Shown here: one piece after another, positions 46,933 to 58,909 of the stretch
How the letters are laid out: the number at the start of each line of letters is the position of its first letter
Position numbering within the stretch: the first letter of the stretch is position 1
From: Mytilus californianus
Taxonomy: Eukaryota; Mollusca; Bivalvia; Mytilida; Mytilidae
Direction: 5' to 3'
NCBI RefSeq assembly: GCF_021869535.1
Contig: NW_026262701.1
Location: 3,983,501 to 4,047,500 of the forward strand
DNA: 64,000 nucleotides
Notes under the pieces: model-generated
The model's database searches: none
Seen by the model: only the letters and a program-made list of their open reading frames with translations
What the model was told of the DNA's origin: nothing
Program-made: the position numbers and the translations under genes

Positions 46933-47994
46933 TCTAACATAAATAAAAAGTTAAAAAATAATTATGTCTTTCTGTGTCAGTTAAAGGAGTATGGTGAACT
47001 ATGTGTCAGACCACTAAGTATACAAATACTTGTACTGGCATAGGCTATACTTACTTATACATTATGTATACTAGTATATATAATATCACAAGAAAGGTTT
47101 CAAGAAAACTGCTTTTTCAATATAAAAGCCATATGAAATGTATGTTCTACTGTACTTTATCTAATTAACACAATCAGAGTGAGCGGAGTGAGAAATGTTG
47201 AAATGAAAGAGAGAATGATCGTGTCAAATTTTGCAATGACCGAGAGGCCCTGCGATTAGGAAAATAATGAAGTTTACTTTAAATTCAAATTTATAGAGTA
47301 TTAAATAAATGACCTGATTTTTGCTCAATTTAGATGTAATCCTTAAAAACTTTAGTAATGAAACACTGACATGCATGATCATGCACCTTTTCAATTCTGA
47401 AAACTATAATCATATTGATGGCATGGAAACACGAAACGGAGAAGTATATTTGGCAGATATAACTATTTAGTTGAAACAAAGGTGACAGAAATAAATACAT
47501 GAAAATATGAATGTTTGTGAAAATGCTGACATACCTGAAGGACCCCTGGCCAGGAATCTGATGATCCGCTGTAGGTTGTTTTTGTACAGTAATACATCTT
47601 TGTGTTTGTACTAAAAGTACCTAGAAGTACATAAAGGAATGTAAAGGCTGGTGTTTTTCTTACATACTTATTCATATATTTAATCTAATTAAATATCGTA
47701 TAATCGGCTACTGACTATTAGATTTTCCCTCTTTTCTGTTAGTTAATTATCACATGGTTGCTATTAATTTAAATATTTCTTTTAAAGAGCCAATTTACAT
47801 GCTCGTGACATTTATGTTGTCTGTTCTATTTCATTTAATGTATTTTCTTTGATTTGCCTTTGTATTTTTCTTATTCATTTTAAAATTGCACGAAGCGAAA
47901 ATACCGTTAGGAGTGGATGATTTGGACTGAGATATATTGGACAATTTTGAATAAGAATTCCAGTGGTTTTTGTGTCGACAAATATCGTTAGAGA

Positions 47995-49185
47995 CTTACA
48001 CTTTCAGCTTCGATTTGCGTTCCCTATTGTTAATTTCCCTTTTTGGATGGTGATGTTTCTTTGACACCATCTTACGGTGTTTATATATCACAACTCGTTC
48101 GCTATGCCTGTGCCTGTGTCTGTTTAATGTAACATTTGTATTACTGGTAAATAATTAAGTCAGCGATTTCGTTACCACTAATTAGTTAAAACCTTTACTA
48201 AATTCTTCCATAGATATACAAATTTGGTTTTGAAGTTTGGTTGTACCTGTAGAAACTTATTTTCAACGGGAGAGCAAATCCTCATTTTTACGGAGATGTT
48301 ATTTACCGTGCCCGGAAATTTATAAACGATCCTGGTAAACGTATCGATTCTTTAAATAAACTTCTTTTAAAAGGTTACCGATTCAACGCAGTAATTAGAT
48401 CTTTGAATATTGTTTTATTGGTATTAATATTGATTTTGTTATCAGTAAATTAAAAGCAAACTAAATATTATTGTTATATACATATGCACATTCATGGATC
48501 TACAATCTGTCGATACCTATATCTTGGCATTGCACAAGGTCATGTTTTTCTCTGACTGTTCATGACGTCTTTACACTAATTCCATTGGATGTTCGATGTG
48601 TAGGGATTGGTAATTTAGTCATTTAGATACATGATTTTATTTCATTGGTTGTTATTGGCTTTGAACAAGCTGTTAGTAAAGCGAGTACTCTCAGATATCT
48701 ACTAAGTGTCTTTTTGTTGTTGGGATGTACAAATACCCGGCCACGTCCACTCTGTGTTTTGTTAGATGTATTCCTATTTTTATCCATCTGATGCGTTAAG
48801 CCTTTTTCAACTGATTTCTATAGTTCGTTCTTATGTTGTACTGTTACACCACTATCCCAGTTTAGGAGGAGGGTTGGGATCCCGCTAACATGTTTTACCC
48901 CGCCCCTTTTCTGTATGTATGTGACTGCTCCAAGTCAGGAGCCTGTAATTCAGTGGTTGTCGTTTGTTGCTGTGTTACATGTTTGTTTTTCTTTCAGTTT
49001 TCTCGTTTAAATTGTTTTACATATGTCATTTCGGGGCCATTTTAAAGCTGACAATGCGGTATGGGCTTTGCTCATCGATGAAAGCCGTACGGTGAATTAT
49101 AGTTGTTAATTTCTGTGTCATTTGGTCTCTTGTGAAGAGTTGTCTCATTGGCAACCATACCACATCTTTTTTTATATTGTAAATA
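47995..49185 (+). mobile_element. PLE-X, 5'-truncated: RT C-terminus, 3' UTR and R4 tail
   Basis: Begins within the RT ('TTTGCGTTCCCTATTGTTAA' encoding FAFPIVN, then PSYGVYIS-like and NRYKDLxxKFGCTCR-like blocks). It continues through a region matching 12520-12960 of the tandem units and ends in a full R4 (48840-49185). This copy ties R4 to the X lineage. It replaces the part of copy C intron 2 that in copy B holds the lipase exon. Confidence 0.75.
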
Positions 49186-49799
49186 GTATTGGTCACCTAT
49201 AGATATAGATACTCATGATTAACTTGCAAAAAGAACTTTTTGAAAAGATTCCCATAAGTGTTTAAGTATGGAAAATGTGTCAATACTACTGATAAGTATA
49301 TTACATTGCTAGATATAGAAATTCTGCAACCAAAGATTATATTGATATCCTCAGATTTATTGTGTTGTTATGTTGCTTCAGAAAAGCGCCCAGGACGTAT
49401 TATTTTTTTTTTTGCTTTATCTTTGACGAATGCCTCGAATCTTTCCCAATTTATTTACTCGACAACGTTTTTGATAGATCATTCAATAAAAAATGCTGTG
49501 TGCTTACCATAAAAGTGATGGCCCATACTTAGGGTAACAATATTATTATTACTGTTGTCTTCATTGTCCTGGTACCTCCAACCTTCAGCCCAGCCCGAAG
49601 GGCATCCAGATTTTGGTTTTAGTAATGAGAAGCTTCCAGTTGGCCAACTCACTAGAATTAAAGATAATTGTTTTAACGCATTGTTATAGAACTTACATTA
49701 ATATTTCTTTTGATAGATATAACTGATTACTTAAAAACAACATTATCTGATGTGAAATCTGATAATATACTTATTGTAGTTAAAACTTATCATATCGAT

Positions 49800-50310
49800 T
49801 TCTTAAAAGAGGGACGAAAGATACCAGAGGGACAGTCAAACTCATAGATCGAAAACAAACTGACAACGTCTTGGCCAAAAATAAAAAGACAAACAGACAA
49901 ATTATAATACAGATGACACAACATAGAAAACTAAAGACTAAGCAACACGAACCCCACCAAAAACTGGGGGTGATCTCATGTGTTCCGGAAGGGTAAGCAA
50001 ATCCTGCTCCACATGTGGCACCCGTCGTGTTGCTTATGCTATTACAAATCCGGTAAAAAGTCTAACTCGGTAGGTCACATTCGCGAAAAGGGAAGGGTAT
50101 TGTAGTTACGACATTGGGAACATATCCGATATCATCTGTGAAACGGTTATTTCATAACGGTCAACCAACTCGTGATGGCGTTCGTAAAATTTACGAAGGG
50201 ATGATTTCAACCTTACCATTTGGAACTCTTAGTTAAATAGCTTCCTTTGTGAGCAGCAATCCTCTATCAAGGAAATCATGATAGGAAATACAAGCCCGGT
50301 AATTTCGTAA
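49800..50310 (-). mobile_element. PLE-Z, 5'-truncated: RT C-terminus with R3 tail
   Basis: Minus strand: 50310-50100 is the RT end (FHPS-like, 'ATAACGGTCAACCAACTCGT' on the plus strand). It is followed without a break by a clean R3 tail, 50090-49800 ('CCCACCAAAAACTGGGGGTG' on the plus strand, ending at 'AAGAGGGACGAAAGATACCA'). This copy ties R3 to the Z lineage. Confidence 0.75.
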
Positions 50311-50324
50311 ATCATACATAAAAA

Positions 50325-50440
50325 GCCCTCACCATTCGTTTGGTGTGTTTGAGCTTTTGTCTTTGCCATTTGATTAAGGACTTTCCGATTTGAATTACCT
50401 CGGAGTTCGTTTTCTTAGTTATTTTACCTTATCATTTGTA
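50325..50440 (+). repeat. R1 tail fragment
   Basis: 'CCATTCGTTTGGTGTGTTTG' to 'CTCGGAGTTCGTTTTCTTAG', 3' end only. Confidence 0.65.
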
Positions 50441-51274
50441 AGACTATACCAATTTTCTAATAGCTATACTGTAAATTACAACCAAACAATGGAAATTATA
50501 CAGTAGCATTTCTGAGATCATTTCGATTTACATAGACCCTAAATATATTTTATAAACATCTGGTTATAAAAAATATCACCAAAGATACCAGGGCGAAATT
50601 CTGATGTGCGCATTATCCATTAGTGCAGGTTCACTGTTAAGTGAGGTGTGAGCAACCGAACAGAAACGAAATTTGTGAGAAAGGACTTCTTAACTATACT
50701 ACTATAAGTGGATTTCTTGTAAAAAATAAAGGGACCCTTCACTAGATTGCTGCACAAGTGAAGTAAATTGTTAACAGCGTGCAATATATTGTTGAATAAA
50801 AAATAAAAACAAAATAAAATAAATTTAGATGACTTTTTCTTTTTCTGGGACAAACTCATCAAAGATATATTGTTGTTTTCATTAATGAAGTTTGAATCAA
50901 ACGGTTATTTAAAGTTATTGATAACTATAGAAAAAAGTACAAAACATACCTACACAAGCAGGTACAATCATCAAGAACAGAATAAACATGTTCACCATCT
51001 TGATTTGTTCTTGAAACTGTAAATACTAAATGTTTAATAACAAAGTTCACTATCTGTGTGGAAAACCTAACAAATTTTGATTGAGTTAAATAATTAAACA
51101 TTGGCGTCTTTTTTTAATACAATTCAGAAAACATAACTGTAAAATTTATTTTGTAAGTCACAAAATGTGTTGAAGCTTTTAAGTAAAATTAAATTTAATT
51201 TTTAAAGATCAAATAAAATTAAAATAAAGGAATATTTCAACGGTACTGTTCCATTGAAATGTTAACATACATAC

Positions 51275-51345
51275 CTCAAGTGGTCTGATCACCAACAATC
51301 AACAGACTGATTTCAGTTGAATTAGTTTAAGAAATGCCCAATATA
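51275..51345 (-). other. 5' UTR exon of copy C with upstream deletion
   Basis: The donor and UTR match copy B, but DNA just upstream is shortened. UTR donor to the 'GTATGGATAAAGAGTGAC' landmark is 105 bp here and 234 bp in copy B. Confidence 0.5.
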
Positions 51346-51399
51346 ATTAATAATGTAAGAATTTTATATACAAAAATACGTATGGATAAAGAGTGACAA

Positions 51400-52015
51400 A
51401 TTTTTCCAAGAGTGTTGATCGAGTTTTGGAAATAGTAAGCATATACTCAGGGGTCAACCGAAAATAAAATTTAAGCAAGGACAAACGTTGCCAATGACTA
51501 CTTCAAAAACATTGGACCAAAATATCCCCAAAATTGTATCAAAACTGGACAAAAATTTTTTCCATATTTTCAGTCTAAAAGAAGCTCATATGATCTTGAT
51601 CTTTGAAGCATTGAAGTAAAACTTGTCACATGTTCCAACTCATTCCGACAAGTTAAAAACAAGTTTTGTTAAGATATGTTTGATAGTTCATACGATATAT
51701 CTAAGAAACCCAAATATTGAGGTATACATTGATAGACGGCATTCGTCATTTGTTCGACTAAAAGTAATGTTCAGCACGAAATACATTAATCTTAGTTCTT
51801 ATCCTTAACAACGGCACATTATAAACTGAGAAAAGAACTAATAATGTTTCTGTTTCCTTGGAAAAGTAAAGTACAATTTGGAGGGTTTAAACTAATCTTT
51901 CTTTCTAGGACAGCTTACCAAATTCATATCGGCCAAAAAAGAGGTGAAGACTACCAAAGGGATATTAAACACATACATCGAAGAGAAACTCATATCATAG
52001 CAAAATAAAACTCCA
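51400..52015. other. Upstream flank of copy C, paralogous to 23610-24180
   Basis: Shares 'GTATGGATAAAGAGTGACAA', 'ACTCAGGGGTCAA' and the 'GACTACCAAAGG' block with the copy B flank. No exon seen. Confidence 0.6.
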
Positions 52016-52019
52016 ATAA

Positions 52020-52292
52020 TCGACGATTGATTGATTTTACTGTTTGGTGTTTAACGCCACCTTCGACACTATTGTTTTATTTCATGGCGGTCATTTTTTT
52101 ATTAATGGAGGCAGCCGGAATGCCCGGAAAAAACCACTACCCTTCAGTAGGAACATGACAATCCAAGTAAATTAAGTTTGGAGTCGAGCGCACCTGCCAC
52201 TTGCGGGAATTGAAATCACAGCCTAAGTGTTGAAAGGCTTGTGATACAGTAGATCGACTACCTAAACCACTAGGCCACCGAGGCCGAAAAAG
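52020..52292 (-). mobile_element. tRNA-derived SINE, full length
   Basis: On the minus strand the head 'CGGTGGCCTAGTGGTTTAGG' (A box) is followed by a degenerate B box ('GTGATTTCAATTCCCGCAAG'). A central body ('TTTTTTCCGGGCATTCCGGC', then 'TGCCTCCATTAAT') leads to 'GGTGGCGTTAAACACCAAAC' and an (AATC)n-type tail. This arrangement is that of a widespread molluscan SINE family; I do not assign a name. Confidence 0.75.
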
Positions 52293-52309
52293 TAGACGAA
52301 AATACCAGC

Positions 52310-52390
52310 AAAACACTACATGAATAGAAAACTAAATACTGAGCAACACAAACCCTACAAAAAACTGGGGTGATCTCACGTGAAGCGGAT
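52310..52390 (-). repeat. R3 fragment
   Basis: 'CTGAGCAACACAAACCCTAC' and 'AAAAACTGGGGTGATCTCAC' on the plus strand, the middle of an inverted R3. Confidence 0.65.
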
Positions 52391-53017
52391 ATAAGATAAA
52401 AAATATATGACAAATATCAATTCAGCAGGGTGTTGAAAGGGGCTAAAACATATTGTAACAAGGAAGCTGTTTTTGGTAATTTATTTTAAATGCATACCAA
52501 TACTTGGTGTTTTCATCTCTTGTGTAAGACATTAAACATATTTTGATGCCTGCAGCAATAGCAAAAATAAATTCGATTAACAAAACAATAAATACATAGG
52601 GTAAGTTTTAATGCATGTGACGAAATTCTGATGAAAATGTTCAAATACAGAAACTGGTAACTTGCATATGAAAAGAGAAAATTGAGATGGAAATATTTCT
52701 TAGAAATATTTCGAGAAAACCAAACAAAAATTTACGGAGAAACGTCATCTAAACATTTGCAGAAGAAAGCAATCCCTGAAGCATTTACTGACTTTGCCTT
52801 TTCTGTTTTAGTTCAAGCACTAATGATGTTATCCCTGATATTTTTGGTGTAGATAATTGCTTTTTTGTCTCATGTAAAATTCATAAGGGAACTCTGTGTC
52901 TAGCCTGCGATTGCTGCTGTCAGTGTTAAAGTGTAATATTGACTTAAAAAGTGAATCAATTTATCAGTAAAGTACAGCATTTAAAAAAAATCAAACTTTT
53001 TCTTTATATGCTATTTT

Positions 53018-55200
53018 TTGGTCTTGAAGATGATCTTCTGTAAAACTTTCATAACAATCCATGAAGGTTTACAAATTGATCATGTATTTTTTTTTTATCC
53101 CAGACTGTCTTTAAATGTTAACTGTAAAATAAGAAGTCTATCTATTAGAAAAATTCGTAAGGATTCCGCGGAACCCAGTGTCTCGCCTACTTTTGCTGTT
53201 AGTCGTAGGCTCAACAAAAATGGGGAAATACTTATTAAAAATTTTCCTCTAGATACTATCTTTTGAATGTAAGAAGCTTCTGTTCAAGTTTAGTAAGAAT
53301 CCAGAATGGTTTATGAATCTAATAAATGTTTTAAAAACTTTAACTGCTGACTGTATGTAATGTTAACTGGAAGAAAAACTAAGTCCATTTATAAGTAATA
53401 TACGGAAAACAAGAAATTCTTTTTTTTACAAAATTTCCTTCTAGATACTAGCTTTTGAACATAAACAAGCTTCTGTCCAAGTTTGGTACAAATCCAGTAT
53501 AGTTAAAGAAAGTTATTAAAATTTTGAAAACTTTAACCACAGAGTGAATGTAATGTTAACTCGTCTGGCAGAAAAACTAAGTCCATTTATAAGTAAAATA
53601 CGGATAAACAGGATTTTATTTTTAACAAAATTTACTTTTGAATACTATCTTCTGTTCATAAACAAGCTTCTGTCCAAGTATGGTACAAATCCAGGATAGT
53701 TTAAGAAAGTTATTATAATTTGAAAAACTTTAACCACGGAGTGAATGTAATGTTAACTGGCAGAAAAACTAAGTCCATTTATAAGTAAAATACGGATAAA
53801 CAGGATTTTTTTAACAAAATTTACTTTTGAATACTATCTTATGATCATAAACAAGCTTCTGTCCAAGTATGGTACAATTCCAGGATAGTTTAAGAAAGTT
53901 ATTAAAATTTGAAAAACTTTAACCACAGAGTGAATGTAATGTTAACTGGCAGAAAAACTAAGTCCATTTATAAGTAAAATACGGATAAACAGGATTTTTT
54001 TTTAACAACATGTACTTTTTAATACTATTTCATGATCATAAACAAGCTTCTGTCCAAGTATGGTACAAATCCAGGATAGTTTAGGAAAGTTATTAGGATT
54101 TGAAAAACTTTAACCACAGAGTGAATGTAATGTTTACTGGCAAAAAAACTAAGTCCATGTATAAGTAAAATACGGATAAACAGGATTTTTTTATTTACAA
54201 AATTTACTCCTGGATACTATCTAATGTCATAAACAAGCTTCTGTCCAAGTTTGGTACAAATCCAGGATAGTTTAAGAAAGTTATTAAAATTTGAAAAACT
54301 TGAACCACAGAGTGAATATTTGTGGACGCCACGGACGACAACGACGACGGAATGTAGGATTGCTATGTCTCGCTTTTATGACAAAGTCGCAGGCTCGACA
54401 AAAATACTAAAAATGAAGAAAAAAATATTTTCAAAGGTTTGCTTCAGACATTTTATCTTATTCATTAAAAAGCTATTGCCAAAGTTTCAAAGAACTCTAT
54501 GAATGTTTGACAAAGTAATTGATGTGAAAAAAACTTTAACCCCAGACTTTATCTACATGTTAACTGGAAACAAAACTAAGTCCATTTATCAGTAAAATAC
54601 GGAAATATGAAAATGAATATTTCAAAAAATTGCTCTGGATACTATACATTATTCATTAACAAGCTTCTTTCCAAATTTCACAAATTTCCATGAAGCTTTG
54701 ACAAAGTTATTGGTAACTGAAAAACTTTAACTTCAGACTGAGCCTGAGTGTTAATTGCAAAAAAATAAGTCCATTTATCAGTAAAATGAAAATAGATATT
54801 TGAAACATTTTGCTCTGGATACTGTCTCTTGGTCATAAACAAGCTTGTGTCCAAATTTTATAAAATTCCGTGAAGGTTTGACATGACTGAAAATCTTTAA
54901 TCTCAGACAAAATCTGAAGTTTACTGTTAAAAAAAAACTAAGTTCATTTATTATCAAAATAATGAAAAATGACAATAAATATTTTCAAAATCTTGCCCTG
55001 GATACTGTATTTTGGTCATAAACAGGCTTTTCTTCCAATTTCATAAAATTCCATGTAAGTTTGACAAAGTTATTGATGTCCAACACTTTACCAACGGACT
55101 GAACCTAAATGTTGACGCTGCTGAAGCTGATGCCGACGACGGAATCTAGGATCGCTATGTCTCGCTTTCGCGAAGTAAATTTCGCAAGCTGGACAATAAA
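53018..55200 (+). mobile_element. Helitron-like element cluster with about 190-bp tandem core and three hairpin ends
   Basis: A block with 'AAACAAGCTTCTGTCCAAGT', 'GTGAATGTAATGTTAACTGG' and 'AAACTAAGTCCATTTATAAG' repeats about ten times, roughly every 185-195 bp. Terminal motifs TCTCGC...CGACAAAA (hairpin arms such as GACAAAGTCGCAGGCTCGAC) occur at about 53180-53215, 54365-54400 and 55155-55195. So three units end in tandem: 53018-53215, 53216-54400 and 54401-55195. The first five repeats of the middle unit are most alike. Layout resembles bivalve pearl/Helitron-type elements. It is absent at the matching site near copy B. Confidence 0.65.
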
Positions 55201-55494
55201 ACTATAAGCTGACATCTTTTTGACTTTGTATGTCTTCTTTGTTCTAAATTTACCTGAATAAGTCCGAATGAAAGACATTGTGGATGCGCTAACATCTAGT
55301 TTCAATGATAGTGTTGTGATAAGCCTGTTTGAATTATTAGCTCCCGTTTTTTGATATTCATATAGGGTACGGCTTTTTCTAAACTAAATGAAATACTTCA
55401 GAATTTTAAATTAAGACACCATGAATAAATTTGAATAGAGAGATTAATCGTGTATTTTTGATTTTTATTTTTGGACAATTTATATAAGATCTTC

Positions 55495-55612
55495 GTAGCC
55501 TTCCGGAGCACCTGAGATCGACCCATGGTTTTTTTGTGGGTTTCACAGTCCGTTTTCTTTTCGACTAATTCGTTTAATGTCACTTTGGTATCTCCAGCCT
55601 CTTTTTTATGTT
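55495..55612 (+). repeat. R3 fragment
   Basis: 'CCTTCCGGAGCACCTGAGAT' and 'TCACTTTGGTATCTCCAGCC', with the middle deleted. Confidence 0.65.
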
Positions 55613-55639
55613 ACTATGATGAGTATATTTAGAACGGAC

Positions 55640-55800
55640 TAATTGAGGGGGTTGACAGGGGGTACCCTTCTCCCACCTCCCGCCCCCTATCTTCAATCTC
55701 CCACTTTTAGAATATTTTTTTTTTTCTCCCACCTATTTTTTGTCTCCAACCTCCCGCCCCCCTCCCCACCTCCCTCAAAAGCTGTCCACCCTCTCACTAA
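55640..55800 (+). repeat. Pyrimidine-rich CTCCCACCTCCC tract
   Basis: Repeats of CTCCCACCT and CCTCCCGCCCCC interrupted by poly-T, giving a nearly pure pyrimidine strand of about 150 bases. Confidence 0.75.
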
Positions 55801-56049
55801 TTGTGTATTGTTTTTATTGATTTTAAACCACGTGTACAATTTTGTTGCGTATCCACGGAAATAAATAATGTCATATGCTATTTTTAAAGAGGGTTAAAAA
55901 AAGTTTCAGCTTGTTGAGACATAAAACGTATTGTAAATATAAATAAAAATTGTATCAATAAATTCATAACCATAATAATCTGAGGGTAGAAAGATTAAAA
56001 AGTAATGACAGGTGTTTTTTTTTTAATCTGTCACACTTTATTGTTTACT

Positions 56050-57225
56050 ACAGCATTCTTACATCCAGTTCAAAATAGAACCTAGAAAACTTACAAGTTT
56101 TTTATTCGTTACATTACAAACGCCAATTGAATTGCGCTGATAAAATTACAGACGATAGTAAACTTCCGTTTGTTCGAATAACGTAAATTAATTTAGAATA
56201 GACATCAAGATAAAAAAAAAAAAAAAAAAGAATCGCATTAGCTCCAAACAAAACGAACACGGGTCCATCAACACGGTAACTATTGTTTCGGCTCATTTTA
56301 GTAATGAATTTAACACAAGCAATATAAGGAATTGTGCCATCTAATATATAAGATCTATTGAAACTTCTTTTTAACATGAAAGAAACTGTTCAAAGTGAGA
56401 TGAACAAATATTTTAAACAAGTATATGATCATTTATGATTTAATCTTAAAAAAAAGCAACAAATATACACTTTATAAAGCAATATGTAAGTATGGTATAT
56501 TTGATGAGTTTAGTTTTTAGCTGTTCGGTTAAGAATAGTTTCTGTGTTTAATCTTTTCTTCCAAAAGATGCCGAGCGTTCATGACAAACATCCTGAATTC
56601 AATTCTTTGACACAACTGAACAATATATTTAGTAATAGAACTGTACTAAACATATGTCAAAGTTAATCTCTTATTATGGTGATCTGTATAGCACTTTTGT
56701 GTTGATGCTCGAATACGTGTTATATATTTGGAATATTTAATCATCGGTCAAGGGCGTACATGGTTATGTTAGAAGCTTCTATGGGGTGTGCAACAAATTT
56801 GTGTCGAGACTGTTAATTCCTAAAGGCAAAGAAAGAAAACGTTTTGATTGAAGTTTTTTTTTATTTGGAAAGTAAACATATACTTGGGATAACATGTCTC
56901 GTGTTTTCTTTGTAACTAACGTTGCATTTTCAAAACTATGAACTCTGCATATGAAAGTGACTTTACGAGGTGTCATCATTTATTCCATCAATACTTATAC
57001 ATTATTCTGAGCATCGTGGCATTTAATTGTTCTTCTGTTCTTATATATCATTTGCTTTCAAATATGCGGCTTTGAGCGTTCCTAATGAAGGTAAATTCAG
57101 AAAGCGCTTAATTTGGACGCATTAAAAAAATAAAGTGTTGTTTTCATTTTTTTGTTTGTATGTTGATAAATGCCAAAGCCCTATGTTTAAAGTTTTTCAA
57201 AACATTTTTTGTTATACTTTATTTT
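56050..57225. other. Flank of the copy C unit, no gene recognised
   Basis: The left end is paralogous to 25940 onward. A poly-A run lies near 56213-56229. The reading frames are AT-driven and without splice signals. Confidence 0.5.
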
Positions 57226-57227
57226 TC

Positions 57228-57345
57228 TCAGGGATTTTCTCGCTGCGTTGAAGACCCATTGGTTGCCTTCGGCTGTTGTGTGCTCTTTGGTCGGGTTGTT
57301 GTCTCTTTGACATATTCCCCATTTCCATTCTCAATTTTATTTAGT
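57228..57345 (+). repeat. R5 repeat
   Basis: 'CTCGCTGCGTTGAAGACCCA', 'GGTTGCCTTCGGCTGTTGTG' and 'CATTCTCAATTTTATT', as at 785-945. Confidence 0.75.
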
Positions 57346-58029
57346 TTAATTTTACGAGATATATAAATAAACCCCAGCTATAGTTCATTTTCACGATAGA
57401 ATATGTATATGAAAAATGACATCATATAAAAAAGGGTTTGGTAATATTTCACCTAGTCTGGTAAAAGAGGGAATTTGATTGTTAATTGAAATTTTGTATA
57501 TGAATCAATCCAAGAGTTCGGAATCTCCAACGAACATGCATCAAAAATCTTACTTTAGCCTCACATCTGTTGCAAACGTGTTTGAAAAAATGATTGAATT
57601 ATTTTTATATTCATTGATATTTAAGGCAAAGTGTCTGTTTACTCAAATTATAGGTATAAAAAATATTATTTACAAAATTCTCATAACGGTATTCCTTAAA
57701 TTTCTTTGCATATTCATTTAAGTGCAAATGAATTCAATCTGATTTTTATACGAAAATATCAATTGATCACAAGGTCACAACTTATTGTTTAAAACAGAAT
57801 TCTAGCATCCTGTAATAAAAAAACATGGACAAATTACAATGTGTTGTCGTTATTTTGTACAATATAAAAAAATGCGCTATTGAAAACTATGGCCTTGAAC
57901 ATTCTGATACGAATATTTAAAACGAAAGCGTATCACGTAATGATAATTAATGAATATAAAGTTCTGTTCCGTGCATTCAAACTATACTTTTTTTCAGGAT
58001 ACACATTCTAGAATATATATGTAGAATAT

Positions 58030-58290
58030 TTCCATGATATGGTCATATTTATAAATTAACTGTTTACAAAATGTGGATTTTTCGAAATGCAAGGGATTTT
58101 CTACCCCAGGAATAGATGGCCTTGGCTATATTTGGAAAACCTTTCGGAAATGTGGGTCCTCAGTGCTTGTCAACTTCGGTCTTTATTTGGCGTTTCACCT
58201 TTTTAAATTTGAGCGTAACGGATGAGTCTTTTGTAGACGAAAAGCGGGTCTGGCATACAAAATGTGTAATCCTGGTATCTATGAGTTTAT
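58030..58290 (+). repeat. R6 repeat
   Basis: 'CAGTGCTTGTCAACTTCGGT', 'CGTAACGGATGAGTCTTTTG' and 'GACGAAAAGCGGGTCTGGCA', ending 'AATCCTGGTATCTATGA'. Confidence 0.75.
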
Positions 58291-58909
58291 AATGTATTAA
58301 CTAAGAGATGAACACTCCATACGCAGACGCTGCTTGGTTGATTTTATATAGTAACAAGCTTTCTTATTGGAAAATTGAAGTCATGTTTCTCTGCATGAAA
58401 TTTTATCTCTAACGACACTTTTACTAATAAAAATGTAGGTTTAAAAGAATGAAAAAAAAAAAAAAAAAAAAAAAGCGGAGGTCAATATAAAAATGCCATA
58501 TAAAAATGACAGCACTGTGTCAAAATATTTAAAGACGAAACATGAAAAACAGCAACATGACCAACGTAACGATTAACCGAAAACGCAAACTTATGATTAA
58601 AAATAAACAATTTATTTAAAGATTGTACGCAATGTATATTTTCAAACATATAAAACCTTTTTCTGCATTTTCAACTTGTACAAGAAGTAAAACAAAAATA
58701 CCGAACTCAAAGATAAATTCAAAAAGAGGATGTCCATTAAAACTGACAAAATCAAACGTTATCAACCCATTAAACAAGTGAATTGACAAAGCAGTCATCT
58801 GTAATCACAACAATGTTCATGAAATATTAAGTTTTTTTCTTCAATGGAACACATCAACATTTTAAACCTTATAGCATTAACAACTGAACTTACTACTCAG
58901 TTTGGTTAT

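Larger units (their letters stand above)
41457..50998 (-). pseudogene. Apextrin-like ApeC-domain gene, copy C (frame broken in exon 3)
   Basis: Exons are 50950-50998 (signal peptide MVNMFILFLMIVPACV), 49508-49651 (SWPTGSFSLLKPKSGCPSGW, RYQDNED), 47535-47620 (YYCTKTTYSG, WPG), 45381-45498 (FCTGFINWDDEDH, LPDGVYD, YYCC) and 41457-41673 (PFYLYKYTSRCQRVRGM, DNEDDRNG, GCHP, YYYYY, stop TAG). All splice sites look usable. Exon 3 is 86 nt against 117 in copy B. The block encoding QGNYCIARYGDSC is deleted, and the net 31-nt loss shifts the frame. Exons 2 and 4 meet in phase if exon 3 is skipped, giving a 175-residue chain without three conserved cysteines. The last conserved cysteine (YCYY in B) is Tyr here. 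The upstream region lacks about 129 bp that includes the TATA-like site of copy B. Introns hold many transposon insertions. Confidence 0.8.
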
